Source: Chitinophagaceae bacterium (GTDB taxonomy: Bacteria > Bacteroidota > Bacteroidia > Chitinophagales > Chitinophagaceae). From it: 44,117 nt of DNA. Below, one piece after another: positions 7,260-16,495 of this stretch. The notes under the pieces are model-generated. The model made no database searches. It had not been told where the DNA came from and saw nothing but the letters and a program-made list of their open reading frames with translations. Location of the stretch: the NCBI GenBank assembly GCA_947381435.1, contig CANCVE010000026.1:1-44117 (forward strand), given 5' to 3'. A program made the translations under genes and the position numbers. Position 1 is the first letter of the stretch, and each line of letters begins with the position of its first letter.

Positions 7260-10200
7260 TCAATTAACCACCAAGTTCGCTCCACTCACCTTTCCATCAG
7301 TTGTTTGCACCCGCAAATGATAAACTCCTGCAGCCATTCCAGCTAAAGTCAACACAGGGTTACTTGCATCCTTAAAAGAAACAATCTTAAGTACCCTACC
7401 CAAATTATCCACCACTTGCACAGAAGCAATATGATTCCCAAGCACAGTCACTTTATCCTTACTAGGGTTCGGAAACACTGATAACTGATTACTGTTTACT
7501 GTAAACTGTACAGATACTATCTTGCTGTAGCTAAATCCACCATCCTTATCTACACTTTTGAGTCTATAATAATTAATGCCCTGAGTTGGTTTGTTATCGG
7601 TAAACTGATACCCATTTGCCCCACTGCCTATTGCTTTTACTGTACCTATATCTGTAAACGAACCGCCATCTGTGCTGCGTTGGATGATGAAATGGGAGGT
7701 GTTTAGCTCGGTGGCTGTTTGCCACCTAGTTTCTACATTAATACCATTTACGTTTGCTGTAAACAAAGAAAAGCTTACAGGCAAGGTTCCATTGTTTACT
7801 TTGACTTTACGTATGTGATTGTTACTTGCGTCACAAATAAATAGATTCCCCAATGCATCGATAGCTACATTTGTTGGTTGATATAATTTTGCTTTAACGG
7901 CGGGACCATTATCAGAGCCAGAACCATTACCTGCAACTGAATTAATTATACCATCCGGTCCAACAATACGAATACGAGAAGCCCACCAATCTGCGATAAA
8001 TAGATTACCATAGGCATCAACTGTCATACCAGTAACTCCATATATACCAGCCTTGGTTGCTAGTCCCCCATCACCACTTCCAATTCCACTCCCATTCCCA
8101 ACAACTTTGGTGATAATGCCAGTAGGGATATTAACCTTACGTATATATCCCCATCGAGAATCGGCAATGTATAAGCTTCCAGCGTTATCTACTGCTACAC
8201 AATTAGGAAAAAATAGTTCCGCTGAAGTAGCTAAGCCTCCGTCACCAGAGTAGCCCAAATTGCCATTACCTGCAATGGTGCTAATAATTCCTTTATTGTT
8301 AACCATTCGTATTACACTTGTATTGTATTCTGCAATATAAAGATTGCCAAATGTGTCAATTGCTATTCCTTTTGGTCCGTTTAGACTTGCAGCGGTAGCA
8401 AGCCCGCCATCTCCAGTGTATGCAGCAGTACCATTACCTGCTACTGTAGTTATGATACCCTTTGTATCCACTTTACGTACTCTGTTGTTTCCATTGTCTG
8501 CTATATAAATATTACCTGCCTTGTCAACAGCCACACTTGTAGGTGCATTGATACTTGCGGCCGTCGCAGCAGCACCATCACCACTGTAAGTGGCTGTGCC
8601 AGTTCCGACAATAGTACTTATTATGCCATTTGCCGAAACCTTTCTTATGTCATTATTACCTTGTTCAGCTATATATACATTTCCTGCTAAATCAACTGCC
8701 ACACTATATGGGTTATTTAAACTCGCTGCAGAAGCCAGCCCTCCATCCCCACTCCAACTTGCGGTACCATTACCTGCAAAATTTGTAATGATTGCATCAG
8801 AAACATACATGTGCATTTTGTTACTGATGGCAGTATCAGATAATCTACAGGTAGCACTGCTATTTAGTACCACCCAAACAGAATCGTTATTCAACAATGT
8901 ACTTGAAGTGTAGGTGCTAGTGGTAGCTCCAATTATTGAAGAACCATTTTTATACCATTGGAAACTATAAATTCTTCCACCATTTGTTGGCGTAGCAGTA
9001 AAAGTTACAGAAGTGTTAGAAGTAATGCTGGTGCGACCTTTTATGATTACCGAGGGTTGAACTCCACTGCAATAGCTGAACCCAGCCAAGCTATCTTTAC
9101 CTATAGGATTAGTAATATACACATAACCGTTTGCGCCACCACCTACGATGGCTGTTATAGTGCTATCATTTATGATAGTGAATGATGTTGCAGAAGAATC
9201 TCCAAAACTAATTGCGGTAGTCCCCATAAAACCACTTCCCTTTATCGTTACTGTTTCGCCTGCACTTGCGTTGATTGGAGCGAATGAAGTAATTGCTGGA
9301 AAAACAGGACATATATTAGGAACGTTTGCAATAAAATTGTCAATTGTACTAGGCAACTGTCCAACACCTATAGTTTGTTGGATGGTATTTGTGGAAGTAT
9401 TGATAACACTTACCGTTTGACCACTGCTGTATGTTACGTACGCCTTAGTACCATCTGGTGTTACTCCTATTCCTATTGGATAATTGCCTACAGATATAGT
9501 TTTAATCACTGCATTTGTAGAGGTATTAATAACACTCACCGTGCTGTCACTATTATTTGCCACATATAGTGTATTACCATCAGGTGAAACACATACTCCA
9601 TAAGGTTGCAAACCTACCTTAATTGTTGAAGTTACAGTATTGGAAATGGCATTAATAACAGTTACACTATTATTATAAAAGTTCGTTACATACACTATTG
9701 ATCCGTTGGGGCTGATAGCTATCCCATTGGGTACTCCAACAGAGATTGTATCTATTATAGTGTTTGTGGCTGTGCTAAATACATAAACGGAATTATTTGA
9801 ATTATCTGTTATGTAAATTTTTCCACCATCAGGAGATATACACATATCTTGTACAAATCCCATTTTTATCATTTTAATTTTTTTATTTGTAAGGGTATTT
9901 AGTACTAGCATTGAGTCGCCTTGAGAGCCAGCAATATATAACCTTGTTCCGTCTGGACTGGCAACAAAACCAAACGATAGTCTTACTGAAGACAGTGTTG
10001 ATACTACCTTGTTATTTAAAGTATTTATCACTTTTACACTATCATTATCTATTGAAACAAATACTTTTGTGCCATCCTTGGAAGCAAATACGTTTAATGG
10101 ACTACCACCATATCCAAGAGGTACTGTTGCTAGTATAGCGTTTGTTACAGTATTAATCACGCTAACAGTATAGTCTTTTCTATTGGCAATATATGCATAA

Positions 10201-13200
10201 GCCGTAAACCCTCCGCCATTATTAGTAAAGCTGATAGTACTTGTTGCAGTATCATTAATAGTAACAACTGAAACCACTCCCGTTAAGCCAGACCTAACAT
10301 AAGCAGTAATACTTGTAGCAGAGTTCACTTTAAATGAATCCACTGCATTCCCCCCCACTTTTACCGAAGTTACTCCAATAAAATTTGTGCCGGTAATAAA
10401 TACTGTGGCACTTGTACCAGGGCAGGTAGAGGTAGGTGTGAAAGAAGTAATTAACGGCGTAATTCTGCTAATGGTATTCTTCATTACACCCACTGATGCT
10501 CCGTCCGAAAATATAATTTCAGGTTTGCCATCAGCATCTAAATCTCCTACTGCAAGGCTGCCTACACTATAGGTCATTTTAATATTGGTTACAGAAGCAA
10601 ATGAGGTATTATCTATCACACCCTTTGTAGTAGTATTCTGTAAAATCACAATTCTACTGGTATCTGCACCAAATACAATATCGGGTTTGCCATCGCCGTC
10701 TACATCACCAATAGGTATGGCGGACAATCCAGCAGTGCCGCCTTGCAAAAAATTAAATGATACAGGGTTGGCAAAAGACGATGTAGCTATATTGCCTGAA
10801 ACAGCTTGGTTTTTATAGATTAAAACTTTTTTAAACCCACAACATGGAACAAATAATAGTTCGGGTTTACCATCATCATCCAAATCATTGAGTGCTATAG
10901 AACCTGCGTTATTAGTACCCATATTCGCCATTGTAAATGACGAACTTGTAATGCTTCCAGGTGTAGCAACGTTTCTAAAAAAAGAAATAGTATCAAAACC
11001 AGCTAATGCAATATCTCTTTTGCCATCACCATCTATATCACTAACAGCTAAGTAAAGACTTACATTATAATAGGGTTTAGATGGATAAGTATAATTAACC
11101 GCTGTGTCAAACGAAATATTACCAATACTAGATGTATTTCTGAGAATTGACATATAATTGATTGTATTGGCATAGTAATAACTCGCCATTATTATATCTG
11201 GTTTGCCGTCACCATCAATATCTGATATAGCGGATATTGATGGGTGTTGAGGCATATTAATAATCTTTTTAGGCGCAAAAGAAATATTTCCAACCGTAGA
11301 TGTATTCTTATAAACGGCAATACCATCATAATAGGTTACCATAATATCTAGTTTACCATCACCATCCAAATCTGCTACGCGTGGTTGAGGATATGTGCCA
11401 CTTACGCTAGAGTCTATACGAATAGTAAAAGAACTGCCATCTAGTATGCCTTTCGTAGTTGTATTTCTAAATATAGAGAGACCTCCAGAAGTAGAGATAA
11501 TATCCGGTTTTCCATCTCCATCAATGTCTGCAATTGCTTCAACACTGTGATTAGGTCCCGCATAATCAACTTTTGGGCTAAAAGAGTTTGCCGTAATAGT
11601 TTGCCCTACACCGCCGTTAAATGTGGTAATAAAAGGAGTTGCAGCATAAGCAGTTAACCCATTAGTAGTTACTGATATGGGTTGATAAGTAGCCCCTGCT
11701 GGTGATGTAACCGTTAATATTGAATCGTTACCCGATAGTACAGTAGCTGTTACTGCACCAAAATAGACTATATTTTTATCGGGGATATTATTAAAGTGTG
11801 TACCCTTAATAGTTACAGTTGTCCCAATTGGTCCGTTCGGAGGGTTAAAGGATATAATTGACGGACTCGGTATTGACAATACCAATACAGTCAAACTATC
11901 ACATCCTATAGCATTTAAAGTGTCGTAAACATAAGTGCCACTCTGGGTGTAAGTGTTGCCATGCCAGGTGTAACTATCATTTACCGTTACATATAAGGTA
12001 TCGGTAGAAGATTTATTAATGGTTAATTTTAGGGTAGTTAGGCTATCGCAACCAACAGCGTTTAGGGTATCATACGTATAAGTTCCACTTGAAGTGTAGG
12101 TATTGTTATGCCATGTATAACTATTGCAAGTCGTTTGAGAAATAAGCTTTGATGAAGGATAACGGATAGATGTATGTATAATATGGTAAACACTATCATT
12201 GCCCGCAAATCCTTTTATGGTATCTACAAATCGTGTAGATGAATCATATATTCTTCCCTTATAACTAACAGTTGAGCAGCCATGCAGGTAAAAAGAATCT
12301 ATTGTTAATTGATTAGTATGACCATCATAACCAAGTGTATATCCCCAACTCTCTCCTTGAAAGAGTCCGTAAGCAATACCTGTAAAAGGAGTGGTACTTG
12401 AAACTTTAAAAGTACCTGGATGTGGTATTTTATATCTGGCAAAATAATAATTCGAATCTGCCGGATGTACCCTAAATGAGTTTACTGTAGCAATCAAGCT
12501 TGTATCAGAAGCATAAACCTTACTAGGAGAGTAGCTACTAGCACCTGTATCTACAAGCGATTTATCGTTTAAATAAAAACTGGCAATGCCACTCTTAGGA
12601 ATAACTACATTTATATAAGTTGCCCCTCCAGTACCAGTTTTAAAATTCATGGAATAACCAGTAAAATTCTTCACGCCCTTATCCAATGGTGTCAATTCAA
12701 TCATTTCAGGGTCCCCCAAGCCACTATTTCCTATACTGCTGTTATTTGCCAAACCGCCTGCCACAATAAACTGGTTTACACTAATAGGTGCATCTCCAGT
12801 TATAGAATAAAACCGATTTCCCGAAAGCTGATAATAACTCCCCCTGCAGAGTTGACTTTTATTTAATAAAACACCGTTTACGTACACATTAGTAGATGCA
12901 TCTTTTACATAAATCCTGTAGTAGTTAAACTCCATCGTTTTGGTTGGCGTTGTCAAATATTTGGTACCCCATACTGAGCTCGGCAACATTTGTTGTATTA
13001 GGTTATCCGATCCAGATGTAGCCCTCACTATTTGTGGATACGTTGTTGAAGTGTCAACCAGTACGCGCCCATTGCCTCCAAATACAGCAATCGTTTTGGT
13101 AGAATCAGTTTGTATGGTAGTACCACTCAGATCGGAAGATATTAAAGTAGAAGAATCTATAATACTCATCGCATTAAAAACCTGTCCCTTATTTAGGGTA

Positions 13201-13910
13201 ATATAAAAAGGCTGCCCTTGTGCATATTTTATAGAAGGTGTTCTTTGAGAATTAGTAAATATAGAACTTGTACTAGAGTCTATAATGTTTCCTGCGGGTA
13301 CAATCATTACGTTTGTACTATCTTGATTTGCAATTACAAAAAAGTATGAGTTACAAGGGTTTGTATTTGACTTGCCGCCATAAGATTGCACAATATAATT
13401 TGAACTGAGCGAACTAATTGGGCTCAACAAGGTTGATGCTACAGAATTATTGTTACTCCACAAATATTCAACTACAGAAATAGGCACTCCATTAGTCGAT
13501 TTAATGCTTATCCCCCTAGGCGTTACGCCAGTATAATAAAGCCTTGCGTCGGGCAATCCTGCTTTATTATAGGCATCCGTAATGTCACCAATCGGAAAAC
13601 CTTTTATCTCCGCAGTGCTATCGGCAGGTATGGTGTAATTTCTAGGAAATCCTAAAGCTGTACGTATTGCTAAAGGCAAGGCAGGTATATCTATCGAAAC
13701 AACAGAAGGGTTATTGGGAGAAGAAATAAAAAGACTTAGCCCATAATAAGTATCAATACTAGTGGGTTTTCTACTCATATATTGTATAAAGCCATAACCA
13801 GCCCAAAATTCAGTGCCCGTGCTAGCCGCAGCCCCACTTTGTGCTTGGGTATTTGGGCTAAATATAAACAGCAATACACCAACTAAAAGACTTTTTAAAG
13901 TAGTATTCAT
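7260..13910 (-). CDS. Giant T9SS-secreted protein with IgGFc-binding-like N-terminus, three beta-propellers and IPT/TIG domains
   Basis: 2216 residues. Residues 1-23 are a signal peptide (…SPNTQAQ). Then in order, with approximate limits: an IgGFc-binding-protein-like N-terminal domain (~25-560); two SYTWHxNTYTxSGTY repeats (~590-680); an IPT/TIG domain (~680-770); seven FG-GAP/VCBS repeats with D-x-DGDGKPD motifs (~775-1145); a second IPT/TIG (~1150-1235); seven YVTN-type repeats of the TVSVINTxTN ... SPDG kind (~1240-1530); a third IPT/TIG (~1537-1612); an Ig-like domain with FQWYKNG (~1617-1703); six NHL-type repeats with GNGTxxxSGDGGLA (~1707-2035); and a T9SS type-A sorting module (~2040-2216, LSVFPNPSKDKV ... 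GVYHLRV). It is expected on the cell surface or released. The propellers suggest binding of ligands or carbohydrate; the Asp-rich FG-GAP loops should bind calcium. The actual partner is unknown. Confidence 0.9.
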   Translation of the reverse strand: MNTTLKSLLVGVLLFIFSPNTQAQSGAAASTGTEFWAGYGFIQYMSRKPTSIDTYYGLSLFISSPNNPSVVSIDIPALPLAIRTALGFPRNYTIPADSTAEIKGFPIGDITDAYNKAGLPDARLYYTGVTPRGISIKSTNGVPISVVEYLWSNNNSVASTLLSPISSLSSNYIVQSYGGKSNTNPCNSYFFVIANQDSTNVMIVPAGNIIDSSTSSIFTNSQRTPSIKYAQGQPFYITLNKGQVFNAMSIIDSSTLISSDLSGTTIQTDSTKTIAVFGGNGRVLVDTSTTYPQIVRATSGSDNLIQQMLPSSVWGTKYLTTPTKTMEFNYYRIYVKDASTNVYVNGVLLNKSQLCRGSYYQLSGNRFYSITGDAPISVNQFIVAGGLANNSSIGNSGLGDPEMIELTPLDKGVKNFTGYSMNFKTGTGGATYINVVIPKSGIASFYLNDKSLVDTGASSYSPSKVYASDTSLIATVNSFRVHPADSNYYFARYKIPHPGTFKVSSTTPFTGIAYGLFQGESWGYTLGYDGHTNQLTIDSFYLHGCSTVSYKGRIYDSSTRFVDTIKGFAGNDSVYHIIHTSIRYPSSKLISQTTCNSYTWHNNTYTSSGTYTYDTLNAVGCDSLTTLKLTINKSSTDTLYVTVNDSYTWHGNTYTQSGTYVYDTLNAIGCDSLTVLVLSIPSPSIISFNPPNGPIGTTVTIKGTHFNNIPDKNIVYFGAVTATVLSGNDSILTVTSPAGATYQPISVTTNGLTAYAATPFITTFNGGVGQTITANSFSPKVDYAGPNHSVEAIADIDGDGKPDIISTSGGLSIFRNTTTKGILDGSSFTIRIDSSVSGTYPQPRVADLDGDGKLDIMVTYYDGIAVYKNTSTVGNISFAPKKIINMPQHPSISAISDIDGDGKPDIIMASYYYANTINYMSILRNTSSIGNISFDTAVNYTYPSKPYYNVSLYLAVSDIDGDGKRDIALAGFDTISFFRNVATPGSITSSSFTMANMGTNNAGSIALNDLDDDGKPELLFVPCCGFKKVLIYKNQAVSGNIATSSFANPVSFNFLQGGTAGLSAIPIGDVDGDGKPDIVFGADTSRIVILQNTTTKGVIDNTSFASVTNIKMTYSVGSLAVGDLDADGKPEIIFSDGASVGVMKNTISRITPLITSFTPTSTCPGTSATVFITGTNFIGVTSVKVGGNAVDSFKVNSATSITAYVRSGLTGVVSVVTINDTATSTISFTNNGGGFTAYAYIANRKDYTVSVINTVTNAILATVPLGYGGSPLNVFASKDGTKVFVSIDNDSVKVINTLNNKVVSTLSSVRLSFGFVASPDGTRLYIAGSQGDSMLVLNTLTNKKIKMIKMGFVQDMCISPDGGKIYITDNSNNSVYVFSTATNTIIDTISVGVPNGIAISPNGSIVYVTNFYNNSVTVINAISNTVTSTIKVGLQPYGVCVSPDGNTLYVANNSDSTVSVINTSTNAVIKTISVGNYPIGIGVTPDGTKAYVTYSSGQTVSVINTSTNTIQQTIGVGQLPSTIDNFIANVPNICPVFPAITSFAPINASAGETVTIKGSGFMGTTAISFGDSSATSFTIINDSTITAIVGGGANGYVYITNPIGKDSLAGFSYCSGVQPSVIIKGRTSITSNTSVTFTATPTNGGRIYSFQWYKNGSSIIGATTSTYTSSTLLNNDSVWVVLNSSATCRLSDTAISNKMHMYVSDAIITNFAGNGTASWSGDGGLASAASLNNPYSVAVDLAGNVYIAEQGNNDIRKVSANGIISTIVGTGTATYSGDGAAATAASINAPTSVAVDKAGNIYIADNGNNRVRKVDTKGIITTVAGNGTAAYTGDGGLATAASLNGPKGIAIDTFGNLYIAEYNTSVIRMVNNKGIISTIAGNGNLGYSGDGGLATSAELFFPNCVAVDNAGSLYIADSRWGYIRKVNIPTGIITKVVGNGSGIGSGDGGLATKAGIYGVTGMTVDAYGNLFIADWWASRIRIVGPDGIINSVAGNGSGSDNGPAVKAKLYQPTNVAIDALGNLFICDASNNHIRKVKVNNGTLPVSFSLFTANVNGINVETRWQTATELNTSHFIIQRSTDGGSFTDIGTVKAIGSGANGYQFTDNKPTQGINYYRLKSVDKDGGFSYSKIVSVQFTVNSNQLSVFPNPSKDKVTVLGNHIASVQVVDNLGRVLKIVSFKDASNPVLTLAGMAAGVYHLRVQTTDGKVSGANLVVN

Positions 13911-14148
13911 AATTAAAGATTCATGATATTATAAAAATGATAAGCTTAATGATATCAGTTTCTATTTTTAAATAATTTTATCTGAAGTTCCGGCAACACA
14001 ATTGTAGAAATATTCGGAGTCAAATATGGGCAACCTTTTTTATTTATCAATCCTGTGCTATCCTGTATTGATAGGGCCTTTCTATCGTTACAATTAATCC
14101 TCACTTTTGAAGTCATAGATGAGTTATCCTTGATAGTTAAAAATAAAA

Positions 14149-14178
14149 AGTGCAGCCCCCAATTTCAGAAGCTGCACT
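14149..14178 (-). terminator. Terminator of the LRR protein gene
   Basis: AGTGCAGC (14149-14156) pairs with GCTGCACT (14171-14178). On the minus strand it is followed by a T-run. Same hairpin family as at 7197. Confidence 0.85.
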
Positions 14179-14195
14179 CTATGAATTATCAATTG

Positions 14196-16349
14196 TCAAT
14201 TAACCACAAACCCCACTCCAGTCACCTTCCCATCACTCGTTTGCACCCGCAAATGATAAACTCCTGCAGCCATTCCAGTTAAAGACAAAATAGGGTTACT
14301 AACATCCTTAAAAGAAACATTCTTAAGCACCCTACCCATATTATCCACCACCTTAACAGAAATAATATGATTACCCTTCACAATAACTTTCTCTTTTGCG
14401 GGATTCGGAACAACTACTATCTCATATCTACTAGCTACTATCTGTACACTAGCCACCTTGCTGTAACTAAAACTCCCATCCTTATCTATGCTTTTTAAGC
14501 GATAGTAGTTAATGCCACCAATAGGAGACTTATCTAGTAAACTATAACTATTATCCCCCTCGCCAACTGCGGCTTTAGTATCTATTTCATTATATGTAAT
14601 GCCATCTATGCTGTGTTGTGTTGTAAAAGATGCTGTGTTGATCTCATTGATAGTTTGCCATAGAATTTTCACCTCACCATTTACTTCCATTGCTTGAAGT
14701 GCTATACTTTTAATTGGAAGATTGGCAATGGTTATGGTATCACTGTGCAGTATGAGTTTTGGTGCAAGACTGTTGGTTACTCGAACATAATAATAGCCTA
14801 CAACAGTTGGCCAATAAGTAGAATCAGCATTTACAGTTGCTACCAGCCCACTACTGTTATACCAACTATATGTATTGTTAGTGGGTATGCCACCTACAGA
14901 AGCACTAAGCATTGTTTCACCCCCACCAAGTAGGATAACAGAATAAAGAGGAATAATAGCCTGTGGAGCATACACTGCAAAAGGAAACTTGGTGGCTATA
15001 ACTTCCATGCCATCAAAAGTGAAGTTATTATTAGATAACGACAACGAAGTCAGATTTACCAGATTGCCAAGGGATGCGGGTATTGCGCCAGACAAATTAT
15101 TGTTGGATAAATTTAAATCGGTAAGCTTCGTTATATTCCCAATTGATGCAGGAATACTTCCACTTAGCTGATTATTATTCAATGTAAAATTATTTAGTTT
15201 AGTGAGGTTTCCTAACGAAGCAGGAATGCTTCCTGTAAGTTTATTGTTATTAAGCTGAAACCTTTGCAAGCTTGTCAATGTGCCAATAATTGCAGGAATA
15301 GTATCAGAAAATAGATTGTTTTGTAAGTAGAAATAAGTCAATTTACGAAGGTTGCCCAACGTAACTGGTAAGCCGCCTGTTAGTTGGTTATTATCCAAAT
15401 CAAGGAAAGTTAAGTTGGTAAAATTGCCAATAAAGGAAGATATACTACCTGTCAATTGATTGTTGGATAAATAAAGGATTTGCAAATTTGTAAGGTTACC
15501 AATAGATTTGGGGATAGTGCCGCTAAACTGATTACTGTATAGGTACAATGATTGCAACTTAGTTAGGTTGCCAATAAAATCAGGGATGGTCCCACTCAAT
15601 TTATCAGAGACAAGGGCTAAATAAATTAATGAAGTTAGTTTACCAATTGAGGCTGGAATGTTACCTCCCAACTTATTGTAGGAAAGATTAAGGTAGGCCA
15701 GTTTGGTAAGGTTAGCAAAAATGTCTGGAATGCTACCTGTCAACTGATTTACTTCCAACATCAGGCTGGTTAGGTTAGTTAAGTTGCTAAACGATAACGG
15801 AATATTTCCCTCCAACTTATTATTATCAAGTCCTAGTACTCTAAGATTAGGCAAACTACCTAAAGAAGAGGGGATGCTCCCAGTAAGTTTATTTATATTA
15901 AGGTTAAGGCTTTGAAGTTTGGTTAAGTTGGCAATACCTGACGGAATAGAATCAGTCAGTTGATTACTATTCAGCCAAAGTACAACAAGGTTAGATAAGT
16001 TGCCAATAGATGCCGGGATGATACCAGATACATGATTACTATCTAAAAACAATTCCTGCAAGTTTCTTAGTTGCCCAATAGTAGCAGGAATAGTTCCTGT
16101 AAGATTGTTGGATGGCAAATTCACCACATTCACCCCGCCGCCAATCACATTCACCCCAAACCAACTACTCACAGGCGCAGTCGTTAACCAGTTTGTATGT
16201 TTAGTCCAGTTAGCCCCGCCAGTACTATTATATAAATCAACTAGGGCAAGGCTATCTTGTGTATTTACTTGGGCTTTTACTTTCTGAATTGAAAACAAAC
16301 AAAAGATAGCAAACGTTGCTAGGGTAATCTTTAGGTTTAAAAGTTTCAT
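14196..16349 (-). CDS. T9SS-secreted leucine-rich-repeat protein
   Basis: 717 residues from the ATG at 16349, which begins a clean signal peptide (MKLLNLKITLATFAIFCLFS, ending VKAQ). The frame is open 50 codons further upstream, but those residues come from the preceding spacer. After a cap region (DSLALVDLYNSTGGANWTKHTNW, known from plant-like bacterial LRR proteins) come about 16 LRRs of 24 residues with the plant-type consensus NxLxGxIPxxIGNLxxLxxLxL (~residues 65-455). A middle Ig-like part (SYSWYNSSGLVAT) and a T9SS type-A sorting module close the protein. It is expected on the cell surface, with the LRR solenoid as binding platform. Its sorting module is close to those of its three neighbours but the most diverged (VVVPNPAKEKVIVKG). 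Confidence 0.9.
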   Translation of the reverse strand: MKLLNLKITLATFAIFCLFSIQKVKAQVNTQDSLALVDLYNSTGGANWTKHTNWLTTAPVSSWFGVNVIGGGVNVVNLPSNNLTGTIPATIGQLRNLQELFLDSNHVSGIIPASIGNLSNLVVLWLNSNQLTDSIPSGIANLTKLQSLNLNINKLTGSIPSSLGSLPNLRVLGLDNNKLEGNIPLSFSNLTNLTSLMLEVNQLTGSIPDIFANLTKLAYLNLSYNKLGGNIPASIGKLTSLIYLALVSDKLSGTIPDFIGNLTKLQSLYLYSNQFSGTIPKSIGNLTNLQILYLSNNQLTGSISSFIGNFTNLTFLDLDNNQLTGGLPVTLGNLRKLTYFYLQNNLFSDTIPAIIGTLTSLQRFQLNNNKLTGSIPASLGNLTKLNNFTLNNNQLSGSIPASIGNITKLTDLNLSNNNLSGAIPASLGNLVNLTSLSLSNNNFTFDGMEVIATKFPFAVYAPQAIIPLYSVILLGGGETMLSASVGGIPTNNTYSWYNSSGLVATVNADSTYWPTVVGYYYVRVTNSLAPKLILHSDTITIANLPIKSIALQAMEVNGEVKILWQTINEINTASFTTQHSIDGITYNEIDTKAAVGEGDNSYSLLDKSPIGGINYYRLKSIDKDGSFSYSKVASVQIVASRYEIVVVPNPAKEKVIVKGNHIISVKVVDNMGRVLKNVSFKDVSNPILSLTGMAAGVYHLRVQTSDGKVTGVGFVVN

Positions 16350-16432
16350 ATTTGACAATTGATAGTTTTCAGATAAATTGTATTTGCAATAGTAACACAT
16401 ATTTATAGACAATTCATTAATAGTTAAAACAA

Positions 16433-16466
16433 AAAGTGCAGCCCCAAATGTTGGAAGCTGCACTTT
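16433..16466 (-). terminator. Terminator of the repeat-protein gene
   Basis: AAAGTGCAGC (16433-16442) pairs with GCTGCACTTT (16457-16466). On the minus strand it is followed by a T-run. It lies 30 bases after the stop of the gene ending at 16496. Confidence 0.9.
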
Positions 16467-16495
16467 ATTTAATACTAATTGTAAATTGTAAATTA

